Shown: positions 19,368-27,948, numbered from the stretch's first letter. The stretch is 64,000 bases of DNA from Candidatus Gastranaerophilales bacterium (GCA_947624325.1 CANQJT010000002.1:62001-126000), one strand, 5' to 3'. Notes: generated by a model from the letters alone, not told the origin. Numbers and translations are program-made.

Positions 19368-19580
19368 ATGAATAAAGAACTGTTAAAAAGATTTGCAAAA
19401 AGATTAAAAACTCTTAGAATTTCAAAAGGTTTTACGCAGGATGAATTATCATTTCGGGCAAATATTGCCCGTTCTACTTTAGGTAACATAGAAACGGCAC
19501 AAAATGATGTTACTCTTTCTAAAGTCAATCAGCTGGCTGTTGCACTGGATATAACTCTTTCTGAACTTTTAGATTTATAA
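19368..19580 (+). CDS. XRE-family helix-turn-helix regulator, copy 1
   Basis: A 70-residue protein that is just one lambda-Cro/XRE-type DNA-binding domain. Helices 2 and 3 are marked by FTQDELSFRANIARSTLGNIE, followed by the usual LSKVNQLAVALDITLSELL. It is a clear paralog of the regulator at 19972: 39 of 70 residues match without gaps by my count, highest in the recognition region RSTLGNIETA. It likely represses its own promoter or its neighbours through the GTCC/GGAC repeat (inference). Its stop lies three bases from the end of the convergent HAD-like gene. Confidence 0.9.
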   Translation: MNKELLKRFAKRLKTLRISKGFTQDELSFRANIARSTLGNIETAQNDVTLSKVNQLAVALDITLSELLDL

Positions 19581-19583
19581 TAT

Positions 19584-19919
19584 TTACTTCCAAAACGGCT
19601 TAAAATTTTCAATAATTTCAAGTGATTTTTTAAAATCTCCGTTAAAATTTATTGCTCTGTCATCAAGAATAATACTTGCAAAACTGCTTTTTATATTTGT
19701 AACTTCTTCCACAAAATCAATAAGGTTATTGGAAATCAGCCATTGTTTTGCGGTATCTGCATTTCTTGCAGTAAAAATATTTATTTTGTAATTTTTGGAT
19801 AATTCTTTTAAAAATTCGTAAGCCCCTTCTCTCATTGGTGAAATTACATTTTCATCAAAATTACCTTTATAAGTATTCAACACGCCGTCTAAGTCTATTA
19901 ATATTAGTTTTTTATACAT
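19584..19919 (-). CDS. Small HAD-like phosphatase domain protein
   Basis: A 111-residue protein with the three HAD motifs in order: DLDGVLNT (nucleophile Asp and second Asp) near the N terminus, the Thr motif in INIFTARN, and the late acidic motif ILDDRAINF. It lacks a cap domain, like small phosphatase or polynucleotide-kinase-associated HAD proteins. The substrate is not predictable. I chose the ATG at 19919, since the longer frame from 19964 would put the XRE2 operator and promoter inside coding sequence and adds residues without family resemblance. The gene is divergent from XRE2 and convergent with XRE1. Confidence 0.75.
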   Translation of the reverse strand: MYKKLILIDLDGVLNTYKGNFDENVISPMREGAYEFLKELSKNYKINIFTARNADTAKQWLISNNLIDFVEEVTNIKSSFASIILDDRAINFNGDFKKSLEIIENFKPFWK

Positions 19920-19921
19920 AT

Positions 19922-19964
19922 TTGTCCGTCTTACAGTTTGTTGTTTTGTCATTATAGCGGACAA
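19922..19964. promoter_or_regulatory. XRE2 promoter with flanking TTGTCCG/CGGACAA inverted repeat
   Basis: TTGTCCG (19922-19928) and CGGACAA (19958-19964) flank a plausible plus-strand promoter: TTACAG (19931), 16-base spacer, TATAGC (19953-19958). The right half-site overlaps the -10 element and the expected start of transcription, and the left one lies next to the start of the divergent HAD-like gene. This fits an operator controlling one or both genes. The GTCCGT core is shared with the repeat before XRE1. Confidence 0.5.
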
Positions 19965-19971
19965 TTAAAAA

Positions 19972-20184
19972 ATGGACAAGCGGTTAATAAAAAAACTTTC
20001 AAAAAGGGTTAAGTATTTACGAAAACAGTTCGGATATACACAGGATGACCTCTCTTTTTTGTCTGATATTCCTCGTTCAACGTTGGGTAATATAGAAACA
20101 GCAAAGAATGATATAACATTTACGAAAATAAATAAACTTGCAAAAGCTTTTAAAATGTCACTTTCAGAATTCCTGAATTTTTGA
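19972..20184 (+). CDS. XRE-family helix-turn-helix regulator, copy 2
   Basis: A second 70-residue single-domain regulator, paralogous to the one at 19368. The recognition region SDIPRSTLGNIETAKND is nearly the same, so both copies probably read related DNA sites, while the first helices differ (KYLRKQFGYTQDDL). The ATG lies about seven bases after the predicted transcription start, which leaves a very short leader. No effector domain is present. The pair may form a small mutual or self-repressing switch; that is inference from duplication and shared operator-like repeats. Confidence 0.9.
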   Translation: MDKRLIKKLSKRVKYLRKQFGYTQDDLSFLSDIPRSTLGNIETAKNDITFTKINKLAKAFKMSLSEFLNF

Positions 20185-20195
20185 GATTTTTTAAA

Positions 20196-20224
20196 TTGGC
20201 ATGGCAGAAATTTTGTATTAAAAT
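20196..20224 (+). promoter_or_regulatory. Sigma-70-type promoter of der
   Basis: TTGGCA (20196-20201), 17-base spacer, TAAAAT (20219-20224), 25 bases before the der ATG. It is one of the best matches to a sigma-70 promoter in the window and marks the start of the der-plsY-malic enzyme unit. Confidence 0.65.
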
Positions 20225-20249
20225 AAATCTGTAAAGATTGGGAATAAAT

Positions 20250-21581
20250 ATGTCAGAAAAACCGATAGTAGCAATAGTTGGACGACCAAATGTGGGAAAA
20301 TCTACATTTGTTAACAGGCTTTTAGGCGCAAGACATTCAATTGTGGATGACCAGGCAGGAGTTACTCGTGACAGGATTTATTTCGATGTTGAATGGATGG
20401 AAAAAGAATTTACCGTTATTGATACGGGCGGAATTATTCCCGGCGACGAAGATGAAATAATGCTTAACATCTTTACACAGGCAAAAGTTGCCTGCGATGA
20501 AGCAGATAAAATTATTTTTATTGTGGATGGTAAAGAGGGAATAAATCCTATTGATTATGATATTGCAAATGTTTTACGAAAAAGCGGAAAAGAAATTTTC
20601 CTTGCCGTGAATAAATTGGACAGTCCGGATAAATTTATAAATGTTTCGGAATTTTATTCTTTAGCGGTTGGTGAACCAATTGCGATATCAGCTTTGCATG
20701 GCTCCGGCGGAGTCGGTGATTTATTGGATGCAGTAACTAAGGATTTTGAATACGGGCATAAAGATGAAGAAAAATCTGAAAATATTAGGATTGCTATAGT
20801 CGGAAAACCTAATGTAGGTAAATCTTCAATAGTTAATGCGCTTTTAAATAAGGAAAGAGTAATAGTCTCGGATGTTTCGGGTACGACACGAGATTCAATA
20901 GACTCAAAAGTCAAATATGAAGGTGAAGAATTTATTCTGGTTGATACTGCAGGTATAAGAAAAAAAGCAAAAGTTGATTGGGGTATTGAAAAATTTGCCG
21001 TTGACAGGTCAATTAGAGCTATAAGAAACTGTGATATTGCCGTTCTTGTTATAGATGCAACTGAAGGTGTATCCGATCAGGATAAAAAAATAGCAGGAAC
21101 TATTGTGGAAGCAGGTAAAGGAATTATTCTCGCCGTTAATAAGTGGGATTTAATTGAAGATAAACAATCTTCTACCATTAATAAATTTGAAAAAGAAATT
21201 GAAGCCCAAATGCCGTTTTTAAGTTATGTACCTAAAATATTTATAAGTGCAAAAACAAAGCAGAGGTTAGTATATATATACAAATTATCAAAAGAAGTAT
21301 ATGAACAAACAACAAAAAGAGTTACAACCTCACTTTTAAATAAAGTTATAATGGATGCGATTTCAATGAATCCGCCTGTAAGTATCAGAGGAAAAAGGCT
21401 TAAATTATTTTATGCTACTCAGGTTAAAGCAGCACCTCCGACTTTTGTATTATTTATTAATAATGAAGATTTGCTTAAAGATAATTATATAAAATACCTT
21501 GAAAACAAATTAAGAGAGGCCTTCGGATTTAAAGGCAGTCCGATTAAAATATCCGCAAGGGAAAAAGGAGAAAAAAAATGA
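20250..21581 (+). CDS. der: Ribosome-assembly GTPase Der (EngA)
   Basis: Essential GTPase for 50S subunit maturation. The tandem G domains are seen as GRPNVGKSTFVNRL (residues 10-23) and GKPNVGKSSIVNALL (about 188), each with DTGG or DTAGIRKKAKV switch II and NKLD or NKWD G4 motifs. The C-terminal KH-like domain is present (KLFYATQVKAAPPTFVLFIN). I chose ATG 20250 over a TTG four codons earlier, since the protein then begins MSEKPIVAIVGRPNVGKS like other Der proteins. Length is 443 residues. The end overlaps plsY by four bases (ATGA). Confidence 0.96.
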   Translation: MSEKPIVAIVGRPNVGKSTFVNRLLGARHSIVDDQAGVTRDRIYFDVEWMEKEFTVIDTGGIIPGDEDEIMLNIFTQAKVACDEADKIIFIVDGKEGINPIDYDIANVLRKSGKEIFLAVNKLDSPDKFINVSEFYSLAVGEPIAISALHGSGGVGDLLDAVTKDFEYGHKDEEKSENIRIAIVGKPNVGKSSIVNALLNKERVIVSDVSGTTRDSIDSKVKYEGEEFILVDTAGIRKKAKVDWGIEKFAVDRSIRAIRNCDIAVLVIDATEGVSDQDKKIAGTIVEAGKGIILAVNKWDLIEDKQSSTINKFEKEIEAQMPFLSYVPKIFISAKTKQRLVYIYKLSKEVYEQTTKRVTTSLLNKVIMDAISMNPPVSIRGKRLKLFYATQVKAAPPTFVLFINNEDLLKDNYIKYLENKLREAFGFKGSPIKISAREKGEKK

Positions 21582-22192
21582 TATTGTTGATATTTAAAAT
21601 ATTAATGGTAATAATAGTTTCATATTTAATAGGTTCAATACCGACAGGATATTTAATCGTAAAAAAACTCAAAGGTATTGATATCAGAGAGGTAGGTTCA
21701 GGTTCAACAGGCGCAACCAATGTAAAAAGAGTGCTTGGTACTAAATGGTTTTTTGCGGTAATGCTTTTAGATGCATTAAAGGGAGCAATTCCCGTAATTA
21801 TTGCTCATAATCCCCATGTCGAACTTTATTATTTCATTGGACTTTTGCCCACATTAGCGGCAATATCGGTAATAATAGGTCATAGTAAATCAATATTCTT
21901 AAAATTTACAGGCGGTAAATCCGTTGCAACCGGGGTGGGGACAATGCTTGCTTTATGCTGGCCTGTTGGCTTAATTATTGCAGCTATTTGGGGGCTTATT
22001 ACATATTTTACTAAGTATGTTTCATTGGGTTCTATAATTGCAGTATCATTTGCGCCTTTATTAATGACAGCATTTAATCAAAATATATATTACATTTGTT
22101 TCGCAGGACTTGGCGGCGCTTTTGTTATATACAGACACAGAGAAAATATTAAACGATTAATAAATGGCACTGAAAATAAAGTACGTAAATAA
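21578..22192 (+). CDS. plsY: Acyl-phosphate:glycerol-3-phosphate acyltransferase PlsY
   Basis: Membrane enzyme that transfers an acyl group from acyl phosphate to glycerol-3-phosphate, the first acylation in phospholipid synthesis. The 204-residue protein has several hydrophobic segments and the three PlsY motifs: GSGSTGATNVKR (residues 41-52), GHSKSIFLKFTGGKSVATGVG, and a late motif near FVIYRHRENIKRL. It starts inside the der stop and ends on the base where the malic enzyme gene starts, so the three genes are tightly packed. Its PlsX partner is not in the window. Confidence 0.95.
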   Translation: MILLIFKILMVIIVSYLIGSIPTGYLIVKKLKGIDIREVGSGSTGATNVKRVLGTKWFFAVMLLDALKGAIPVIIAHNPHVELYYFIGLLPTLAAISVIIGHSKSIFLKFTGGKSVATGVGTMLALCWPVGLIIAAIWGLITYFTKYVSLGSIIAVSFAPLLMTAFNQNIYYICFAGLGGAFVIYRHRENIKRLINGTENKVRK

Positions 22193-23697
22193 TGGTTAAA
22201 TATAACGGAATTAAAATTGTTTCAAAAGTAAAAGTTTCAACTAAAGAAGAACTTGCTGTTGTTTATACACCCGGAGTCGCAGCTTCATGCTTAAAAATTC
22301 AAGAAGACAATGATAAATCTTTTGTTTATACAAACAGAGAAAACTCTGTTGCTGTTCTTTCTTTTGAATATGACAGGTCTGTTGAAAGGGCAATATTTTT
22401 AAAAAATACTTTAAATATTGATGCATATCCCTTTGAAATATCTTCAAAACTTCCTGATAAAATTAAATTTATTGTTGAAAATATTGAGCCTTCTTTTGGA
22501 GCTGTAGATTTAAGTCTTATTGAAAACGATGTTAAAAATATTGATTTTAATGTTAATATACCTGTCTTAAAAGGCAAAACCGATAATTTAAAAGAATTTT
22601 TCCTTTGTGTATCTAAAAATTTATTTATGTTTAATTATAATTCCTTGCAAGGTAATACCGGTGAAAAATCTCTTCAATTAAGGGAAATGGCAGGCGGAGT
22701 GATAGAAACGGGGTTAACGGAAGATGTTCAGAAAAAGCCTGTCGGAATAATTTCAGACGGAAGTGCTGTTTTAGGATTGGGTGATATCGGCGGACTTGCA
22801 GGCATGCCGGTTATGGAAGGAAAAGCGGTATTATTTCAGGAACTCGGCGGAGTTAGTGCAATGCCTTTATGTATTAAAACTCAGATATCTGATGAAATTA
22901 TTGAATTGATTTTATTACTTCAAAACTCTTTTTCGGGAATTAATTTAGAGGATATAAAAGCCCCTAAGTGTTTTGAGGTTGAAAGTAAATTAATAGAAAA
23001 GGCAGATATTCCTATATTTCATGATGATCAGCACGGAACTGCAATCGTTGTTTTAGCTGCGTTATTGAATGCCGTTCATCTTGCCGAAAAGAATATTGAA
23101 AATATAAAAATTGTATTTTCAGGGGCAGGAGCGGCTGCTATTGCCGTTTGTAAACTTATACTTGCATCAGGCGCAAAAAATATTATTATGTTTGATAAGG
23201 ATGGTGCTGTTTATAAAGGAAGAAAAAATAATAATTTTGCACATGATGAAATTACCGATTATACAAATTTAAATAATTTTAAAGGTGATTTAAGAGAGGG
23301 AATAAAAAATGCTGATGTATTTATAGGTTTAAGCGCACCAAATTTGGTTGATGAAGAAATGATTAAATCCATGAATAATAAACCTATAGTCTTTGCACTT
23401 GCAAATCCTGTTCCTGAGATAATGCCTGATAAAGCTAAAGAATACGGAGCTTTTATAAGTGCATCAGGCAGGAGCGATTTCCCTAACCAAATTAATAATT
23501 CTTTGGTTTTTCCGGGGCTTTTTAACGGTATTTTGAAATATAACATTAAAACAATTACAAATAAAATTAAACTTAATTGTGCTTTTGCGCTTGCTTCAAT
23601 AGTTAAAGACAGTGAACTTTCCGTTGATTATATTTTACCCGATGCGCTTGATGAAAGAGTCAGCAGTGTTATATCGGAAAATGTTTTAGTTGATTGA
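22192..23697 (+). CDS. NAD(P)-dependent malic enzyme with an unusual internal duplication
   Basis: Decarboxylates malate to pyruvate. The catalytic tyrosine region YTPGVA (residues 25-30), the lysine region MEGKAVLF (208-215), the metal site FHDDQHGTA (276-284) and the NAD fold FSGAGAAAIAV are present. Length is 501 residues, about 100 more than simple bacterial malic enzymes. Normally YTN...VAV runs straight into SDGTAVLGLG. Here about 130 residues lie between VAV (53-55) and ISDGSAVLGLGDIG (187-200). Part of this insert (about 62-112) resembles the segment at about 204-256, as in NIDAYPFEI with GVSAMPLCI and FGAVDLSLI with FSGINLEDI. Activity is likely but not certain. It overlaps the convergent vor gene by 12 bases. 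Confidence 0.9.
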   Translation: MVKYNGIKIVSKVKVSTKEELAVVYTPGVAASCLKIQEDNDKSFVYTNRENSVAVLSFEYDRSVERAIFLKNTLNIDAYPFEISSKLPDKIKFIVENIEPSFGAVDLSLIENDVKNIDFNVNIPVLKGKTDNLKEFFLCVSKNLFMFNYNSLQGNTGEKSLQLREMAGGVIETGLTEDVQKKPVGIISDGSAVLGLGDIGGLAGMPVMEGKAVLFQELGGVSAMPLCIKTQISDEIIELILLLQNSFSGINLEDIKAPKCFEVESKLIEKADIPIFHDDQHGTAIVVLAALLNAVHLAEKNIENIKIVFSGAGAAAIAVCKLILASGAKNIIMFDKDGAVYKGRKNNNFAHDEITDYTNLNNFKGDLREGIKNADVFIGLSAPNLVDEEMIKSMNNKPIVFALANPVPEIMPDKAKEYGAFISASGRSDFPNQINNSLVFPGLFNGILKYNIKTITNKIKLNCAFALASIVKDSELSVDYILPDALDERVSSVISENVLVD

Positions 23698-24222
23698 TTC
23701 AAAACCTTCATCTAATGCTTTAATATTACCGTCAAGCATTTGAGCTTTTTTACCCGTAAGTTTTTCTTTCATTACAGATATAATACTTTCTTTTTTTACA
23801 ACCGGAAAAGTTTTTATAAATGCACCAAGTGCTACAATATTAGCCATTTTTTCATGACCTGATTTATGAGCAATATCTGTCATTGGTATAAATTTATAAG
23901 TTATATCTTTTCTTGAAGGCTCGGATTTTACAAGTGATGAATTAACAATCATAACACCGCCGGGCTTGATTTTATTTTCAAATCTTGTAAAAGAAGGTAA
24001 ATTTAAAGCTATAACATTTTCAGGATTTTCAACATAAGCACAAGCAACTTCATCATCAGCAAGACAAACCGTACAGTTAACTGTTCCGCCCCTCATCTCT
24101 GCTCCGTATGCAGGAGTCCAGGTACAATTTAACCCTTCAAAAAGTGCCGAACCTGCAAGTAATTGACCTAAAAATAATACACCTTGACCGCCATATCCGG
24201 ATATTAATACATTAGACTCCAT
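23686..24222 (-). CDS. 2-oxoacid:ferredoxin oxidoreductase, gamma subunit
   Basis: Part of a four-gene complex that oxidises a 2-oxoacid to its acyl-CoA and reduces ferredoxin. The 178-residue gamma subunit opens with ISGYGGQGVLFLGQLLA and has TWTPAYGAEMRGGTVNC, both typical of PorG/VorC-type subunits that help bind coenzyme A. It is the last gene of the minus-strand unit and starts where the beta subunit stops. Its 3' end overlaps the malic enzyme gene on the other strand. Confidence 0.93.
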   Translation of the reverse strand: MESNVLISGYGGQGVLFLGQLLAGSALFEGLNCTWTPAYGAEMRGGTVNCTVCLADDEVACAYVENPENVIALNLPSFTRFENKIKPGGVMIVNSSLVKSEPSRKDITYKFIPMTDIAHKSGHEKMANIVALGAFIKTFPVVKKESIISVMKEKLTGKKAQMLDGNIKALDEGFESIN

Positions 24223-24977
24223 TATTCCGCCTCACTTACTTTATCTTTGTATATTCCCGGTTTGAATACCTGTGCCATCTCATTTCTTACTCTTTCATGA
24301 GCTTCTTGAGGAGTCATCTTCCAGTTAGTCGGGCAAGTTGCAAGTATTTCAACAAATCCGGTACCCAATCCTTTTAATTGAGCTTCAAAAGCTTTTTTAA
24401 TACATTTTTTTGCATTCATAATAGCTGCAGGAGTGTCAACAGAAACTCTTGCAACAAATGCAGTACCTTCTAATTCTTTTAAAAGTTCACAAATTTTTAT
24501 CGGATAACCTGCTATTTCAGGATCACGACCTTTTGTTGTTGTTGTTGTAATTTGACCCAGTAATGTTGTAGGGCCTGCTTGTCCGCCTGTCATACCGTAT
24601 GTTGTATTATTTATACAAATAGCGGTTACTTTTTCACCTCTGGTCATTGAATGAATAGTTTCTCCGATACCTATAGAAGCTAAATCACCGTCACCTTGAT
24701 ATGTAAATACAACTTTATCCGGCTTTGATCTTTTAACACCCGTTGCAACCGCTAATGATCTTCCGTGGGGTGATTCAACTATATCAACATTAAAAAAGTC
24801 ATATGAAAATACACTGCATCCTACTGATGCGATACCGATTGTCTTTTCCCTGACATTAAGTTCATCCAGTACTTCCGCAACTAATTTTGCAGCAATACCA
24901 TGGTCGCATCCGGGACAAAATGATATTTTAAAATCATCTTTTATTGATTCAGGTTTACTATATACAAGCTGTTCCAT
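24222..24977 (-). CDS. 2-oxoacid:ferredoxin oxidoreductase, beta (thiamine pyrophosphate) subunit
   Basis: Binds thiamine pyrophosphate and an iron-sulfur cluster. The 251-residue chain shows FCPGCDHG (residues 20-27, cluster cysteines), then GIASVGCSVF, the TPP/Mg motif GDGDLASIG followed by INNTTYGMTGGQ. Such small beta subunits occur in the four-subunit type of VOR or KOR. The TGGQAGPTT context is common in 2-oxoglutarate and branched-chain 2-oxoacid enzymes and differs from typical pyruvate enzymes. It overlaps the alpha subunit gene by 20 bases. Confidence 0.94.
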   Translation of the reverse strand: MEQLVYSKPESIKDDFKISFCPGCDHGIAAKLVAEVLDELNVREKTIGIASVGCSVFSYDFFNVDIVESPHGRSLAVATGVKRSKPDKVVFTYQGDGDLASIGIGETIHSMTRGEKVTAICINNTTYGMTGGQAGPTTLLGQITTTTTKGRDPEIAGYPIKICELLKELEGTAFVARVSVDTPAAIMNAKKCIKKAFEAQLKGLGTGFVEILATCPTNWKMTPQEAHERVRNEMAQVFKPGIYKDKVSEAE

Positions 24978-26055
24978 ATTTTTTCTCTACTATTTCTTTA
25001 TATACATTCTCTATTTGTTTATAAATTTCTTCAACTGTCATCATTACCCCTGCGGGTCTGCCGTAAAATTTAACGGGGATATTTGCTGCACCTGCTATGC
25101 TGGCTTTAATATCTTGTATCATCTGACCGCAGTTTAATTCAATATCCAATATTCCGTCTACTTTTTGAGCTATTTCCGCAACAATTTTTTCGGGGAACGG
25201 ATTTACAAGAATCGGTCTGAATAATCCGACTTTTAAGCCGTTTTTTCTTGCCAGTTTAACAGCCGCTTTTGCAATTCTTGCAATGCTCCCGAATGCGGTG
25301 ATAACGAGTTTCGCACCTTCTGTTTCATATTTTTCAAATATATTTTCGTTTTCCAATATTTTATTATATTTTTCAAATACTTTAAGGACTTTTTCTCTTA
25401 AATGTTCTTGTTCTCTTGCTATTGATGCTATAAATCTTGGTTTTCTGTCTTTTGCACCATCTAAAGCCCAAGATGTTTGATCTATTTCTTCATAAGGATA
25501 ATGACCTATAACAGCAGGTTCCATCATTTGTCCTAACATACCGTCTGCCAATAAGCAAACAGGAGTTCTGTATTTTTGTGATACATAAAAACATTTATAT
25601 GTTAAATCTATACATTCCTGAATACTTGAAGGAGCATAAGTAACTATTTTATAATCCCCGTTTCCTCCGCCTTTAGTTGCCTGATAATAATCACCTTGAG
25701 AAGGATAAATATAACCAAGTCCGGGGCCGCCTCTCATTACACTAACCAGTACACAGGGTATTTCATCTCCTGCAATAAAGGATAAACCTTCCTGCATAAG
25801 TGCTACAGCACAAGATGAGGATGAAGTCATTGCTTTAACACCTGTTGAACCTGCACCAAGTACCATATTAATTGCTGCTACTTCACTTTCTGCTGCAACA
25901 TATGCTCTGCCGAGTTCAGGCATTTTGGTACTTAAGTATTCGCCTATTTCACTCTGCGGAGTAATCGGATATCCGAAATAACTTTGGCATCCTGCTTCTA
26001 TGGCAGCCTGAGCAATAGCATAATTACCTTTTAAAAGTTGTTTTTTGTTATTCAT
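24958..26055 (-). CDS. vorB: 2-oxoacid:ferredoxin oxidoreductase, alpha subunit (VorB-like)
   Basis: Pyrimidine-binding half and transketolase C-domain of the complex. The 365-residue chain has GNYAIAQAAIEAGCQSYFGY with PITPQSEI next to it, AAESEVAAINMVLGAG, and a region with RGGPGLGYIYPSQGDYYQA that is characteristic of subunits named VorB (3-methyl-2-oxobutanoate enzymes). Substrate names in this family are often loose, so 2-oxoglutarate or broad branched-chain specificity is possible. The order delta-alpha-beta-gamma in one unit is typical. Confidence 0.9.
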   Translation of the reverse strand: MNNKKQLLKGNYAIAQAAIEAGCQSYFGYPITPQSEIGEYLSTKMPELGRAYVAAESEVAAINMVLGAGSTGVKAMTSSSSCAVALMQEGLSFIAGDEIPCVLVSVMRGGPGLGYIYPSQGDYYQATKGGGNGDYKIVTYAPSSIQECIDLTYKCFYVSQKYRTPVCLLADGMLGQMMEPAVIGHYPYEEIDQTSWALDGAKDRKPRFIASIAREQEHLREKVLKVFEKYNKILENENIFEKYETEGAKLVITAFGSIARIAKAAVKLARKNGLKVGLFRPILVNPFPEKIVAEIAQKVDGILDIELNCGQMIQDIKASIAGAANIPVKFYGRPAGVMMTVEEIYKQIENVYKEIVEKKYGTACI

Positions 26056-26258
26056 CTGTACACCTTTTCAATTGCAATATCAGGGCATACTTTTGCACAC
26101 ATTGCACACCCTACACATTGTTTTTCACTGTTTACTTTTACAGGATAATATCCTAAAGCATTAACTGTTGTATCTGCTTCTAATACTTTATTTGGACATG
26201 CATCCATACATAAGTAACATGCTTTACATCTATCTCTGTTTAAAACTATTCTTCCCAT
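26052..26258 (-). CDS. 2-oxoacid:ferredoxin oxidoreductase, delta (2x[4Fe-4S] ferredoxin) subunit
   Basis: A 68-residue ferredoxin with two complete cluster motifs: CKACYLCMDACP (residues 11-22) and CVGCAMCAKVCP further on. It carries electrons from the catalytic subunits to free ferredoxin. It is the first gene of the vor unit and overlaps the alpha subunit by four bases. The 155 bases between it and the divergent exonuclease gene hold the promoters of both; I see a good one only for the plus strand. Confidence 0.94.
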   Translation of the reverse strand: MGRIVLNRDRCKACYLCMDACPNKVLEADTTVNALGYYPVKVNSEKQCVGCAMCAKVCPDIAIEKVYR

Positions 26259-26360
26259 GTAACAAATCCGTTTTTGTATTTACTTATATTATGTTACTAC
26301 CGATATATTAATAAAACAAGTATTATATAAACTTAGACATTTGGTTATATTTTTATACTT

Positions 26361-26389
26361 TTGCCTGTAAAAAAACTTTATGATATTAT
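26361..26389 (+). promoter_or_regulatory. Sigma-70-type promoter of the exonuclease gene
   Basis: TTGCCT (26361-26366), 17-base spacer, TATTAT (26384-26389). It ends 24 bases before the GTG start. Confidence 0.6.
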
Positions 26390-26413
26390 TAAATTATAGG
26401 GAGATTTGAGGCA

Positions 26414-27346
26414 GTGCCGAAGAAAAAATGTATTGAAATCGTTTTGGATGTTGAAACAACAGGTTTGGATTATACTAAAGAAAAAATGGTGGAATTTGCC
26501 GCTATAAGGTTAGAAAACGGCAAAATGAAAGACAGATTTGAGACATTAATTAATCCTGAACAACATATAAGAAAATCAAGTATTGCCGTGCATGGTATTA
26601 CGGAAGATATGGTAAAAGATGCCCCGACGGAGGCTGAAGTCATGCCGATGATTTTGGATTTTATCGGTGATTATCCTATTGTTGCACATAATGCGATTTT
26701 TGATTATTCATTTATAAATGAAGCAAGTTTAAGACAGACGGGGAAACCTATTACTAATGCCAGAATAGATTCTCAGATGATGTTTAAAGAAATTTATCCT
26801 GATATTGAATCTTGCGGACTTGAGAGCTTAATGATTAAATTTAATGTCGATTTTTCTACCCGTCATCGTGCAATGGCTGATACGGAAGGACTTGCTAAGG
26901 CATATCCCGAGTTAAAAAAACTTTATGAAAAAAAATATGCTTGGCAAATTCAACAGCTTGATAATGTTGATTATCTTTTTGAAAGATATTTAAGAATTCA
27001 GCAGGCTGTGCAGATTATGCAGTCCGAAATGCAGGATTTAAAGTCGATTTTCAGGCTTTATTTTGAAAAAGGCGGTGAGGATATTCATTCTCCTAACGGG
27101 GAAACTCTTATATATCAATCAAAACAAAGTTATGCTTATGATTTTGTTGAAATAAAAGATGTGTTGGAAGAAATAGGTGCTTTGCATAAAGCTGTTAAGC
27201 TTAATAATAACTTTGTTGACAGATTAATTGCCTCAGGTTCAATAAGCAAAGAAAATAAGGAAAAACTTGCTCAAGCAAGGCAGATGTTATCTGAAACAAG
27301 AAATATACATGTTATTAAATCCGATAAAAAAGCTGAACATGTTTAA
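26414..27346 (+). CDS. DnaQ-family 3'-5' exonuclease domain protein
   Basis: Residues 1-175 are a DEDDh exonuclease like the proofreading subunit of DNA polymerase III or the PolC insert: LDVETTGLD (ExoI, Asp and Glu), VAHNAIFDYSFI (ExoII), and HRAMADTEGL (ExoIII, His and Asp). The remaining 135 residues are helical and not recognised; they are longer than in a plain DnaQ epsilon. The start is GTG at 26414, preceded by AGGGAGATTTGAGG, and a good promoter lies 24 bases upstream. Its end overlaps the next gene by eight bases. It may be a polymerase proofreader or a repair/RNA exonuclease. Confidence 0.88.
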   Translation: MPKKKCIEIVLDVETTGLDYTKEKMVEFAAIRLENGKMKDRFETLINPEQHIRKSSIAVHGITEDMVKDAPTEAEVMPMILDFIGDYPIVAHNAIFDYSFINEASLRQTGKPITNARIDSQMMFKEIYPDIESCGLESLMIKFNVDFSTRHRAMADTEGLAKAYPELKKLYEKKYAWQIQQLDNVDYLFERYLRIQQAVQIMQSEMQDLKSIFRLYFEKGGEDIHSPNGETLIYQSKQSYAYDFVEIKDVLEEIGALHKAVKLNNNFVDRLIASGSISKENKEKLAQARQMLSETRNIHVIKSDKKAEHV

Positions 27347-27911
27347 TAATTTTATGGAAAATTATATTAAATTTCTTAAAAGTGTTGATGAAGACTTAAA
27401 AAAAATTTTTGATTACCAAAAAGAATATCTTTTTTGTAAAGAAGGATGTTCTTATTGCTGTAAAAGAGGCGATTATCCGATAACCGAACTTGAATTTAAA
27501 TATTTAATGTCAGGTTATGAACAATTACCTGAAGATATTAAATCAGTAATTCAAAAAAATATTGAAACAGCTAAAAAAAGCGACCGAGAAAATTATGTCT
27601 GTCCGTTTTTAATTAATGAAAAATGTTCAATATACCAATATAGACCTTTTGTATGCCGTGCTTTCGGGGTGCTTACGGAAGATGTAAAGGGGAAACCTGC
27701 ATTCCCGTTTTGCGCAGCTTTAGGACTTAACTTTTCTCAAATTTACGATAAAGAAAATAAACATCTTTCTGATGAATTGGTTGACAAAGGAAATTTTAAA
27801 ATTTATCCTAAAATATTTCGTTTAAATAACAGAGTATTTATGAATCTGCCTTTAGCCAAAGAGTTAAATCTTGATTTTGGCGAAGATAAAAAAATGATTG
27901 ACTTTCTGTAA
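27339..27911 (+). CDS. YkgJ-family cysteine-cluster protein
   Basis: A 190-residue protein with the YkgJ (UPF0153) cysteine pattern. C33, C37, C40 and C41 lie in CKEGCSYCCKRG, followed by a second group in CPFLINEKCSIYQYRPFVCR. This family is thought to bind zinc or an iron-sulfur cluster; its biochemical role is not settled. The longer frame from 27267 would overlap the exonuclease gene by 80 bases, so I prefer ATG 27339, which overlaps by eight; ATG 27354 is also possible. Confidence 0.85.
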   Translation: MFNNFMENYIKFLKSVDEDLKKIFDYQKEYLFCKEGCSYCCKRGDYPITELEFKYLMSGYEQLPEDIKSVIQKNIETAKKSDRENYVCPFLINEKCSIYQYRPFVCRAFGVLTEDVKGKPAFPFCAALGLNFSQIYDKENKHLSDELVDKGNFKIYPKIFRLNNRVFMNLPLAKELNLDFGEDKKMIDFL

Positions 27912-27948
27912 AATTTATAGGGAACTTGCTCTATTTTCAGCCGTCATT

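Noticed and set aside
20196-20224. Sigma-54 promoter (TTGGCATGGCAG...TTTTGT)
   Set aside because: The GG and GC elements are not at the ten-base spacing required; the same bases form a good sigma-70 promoter.
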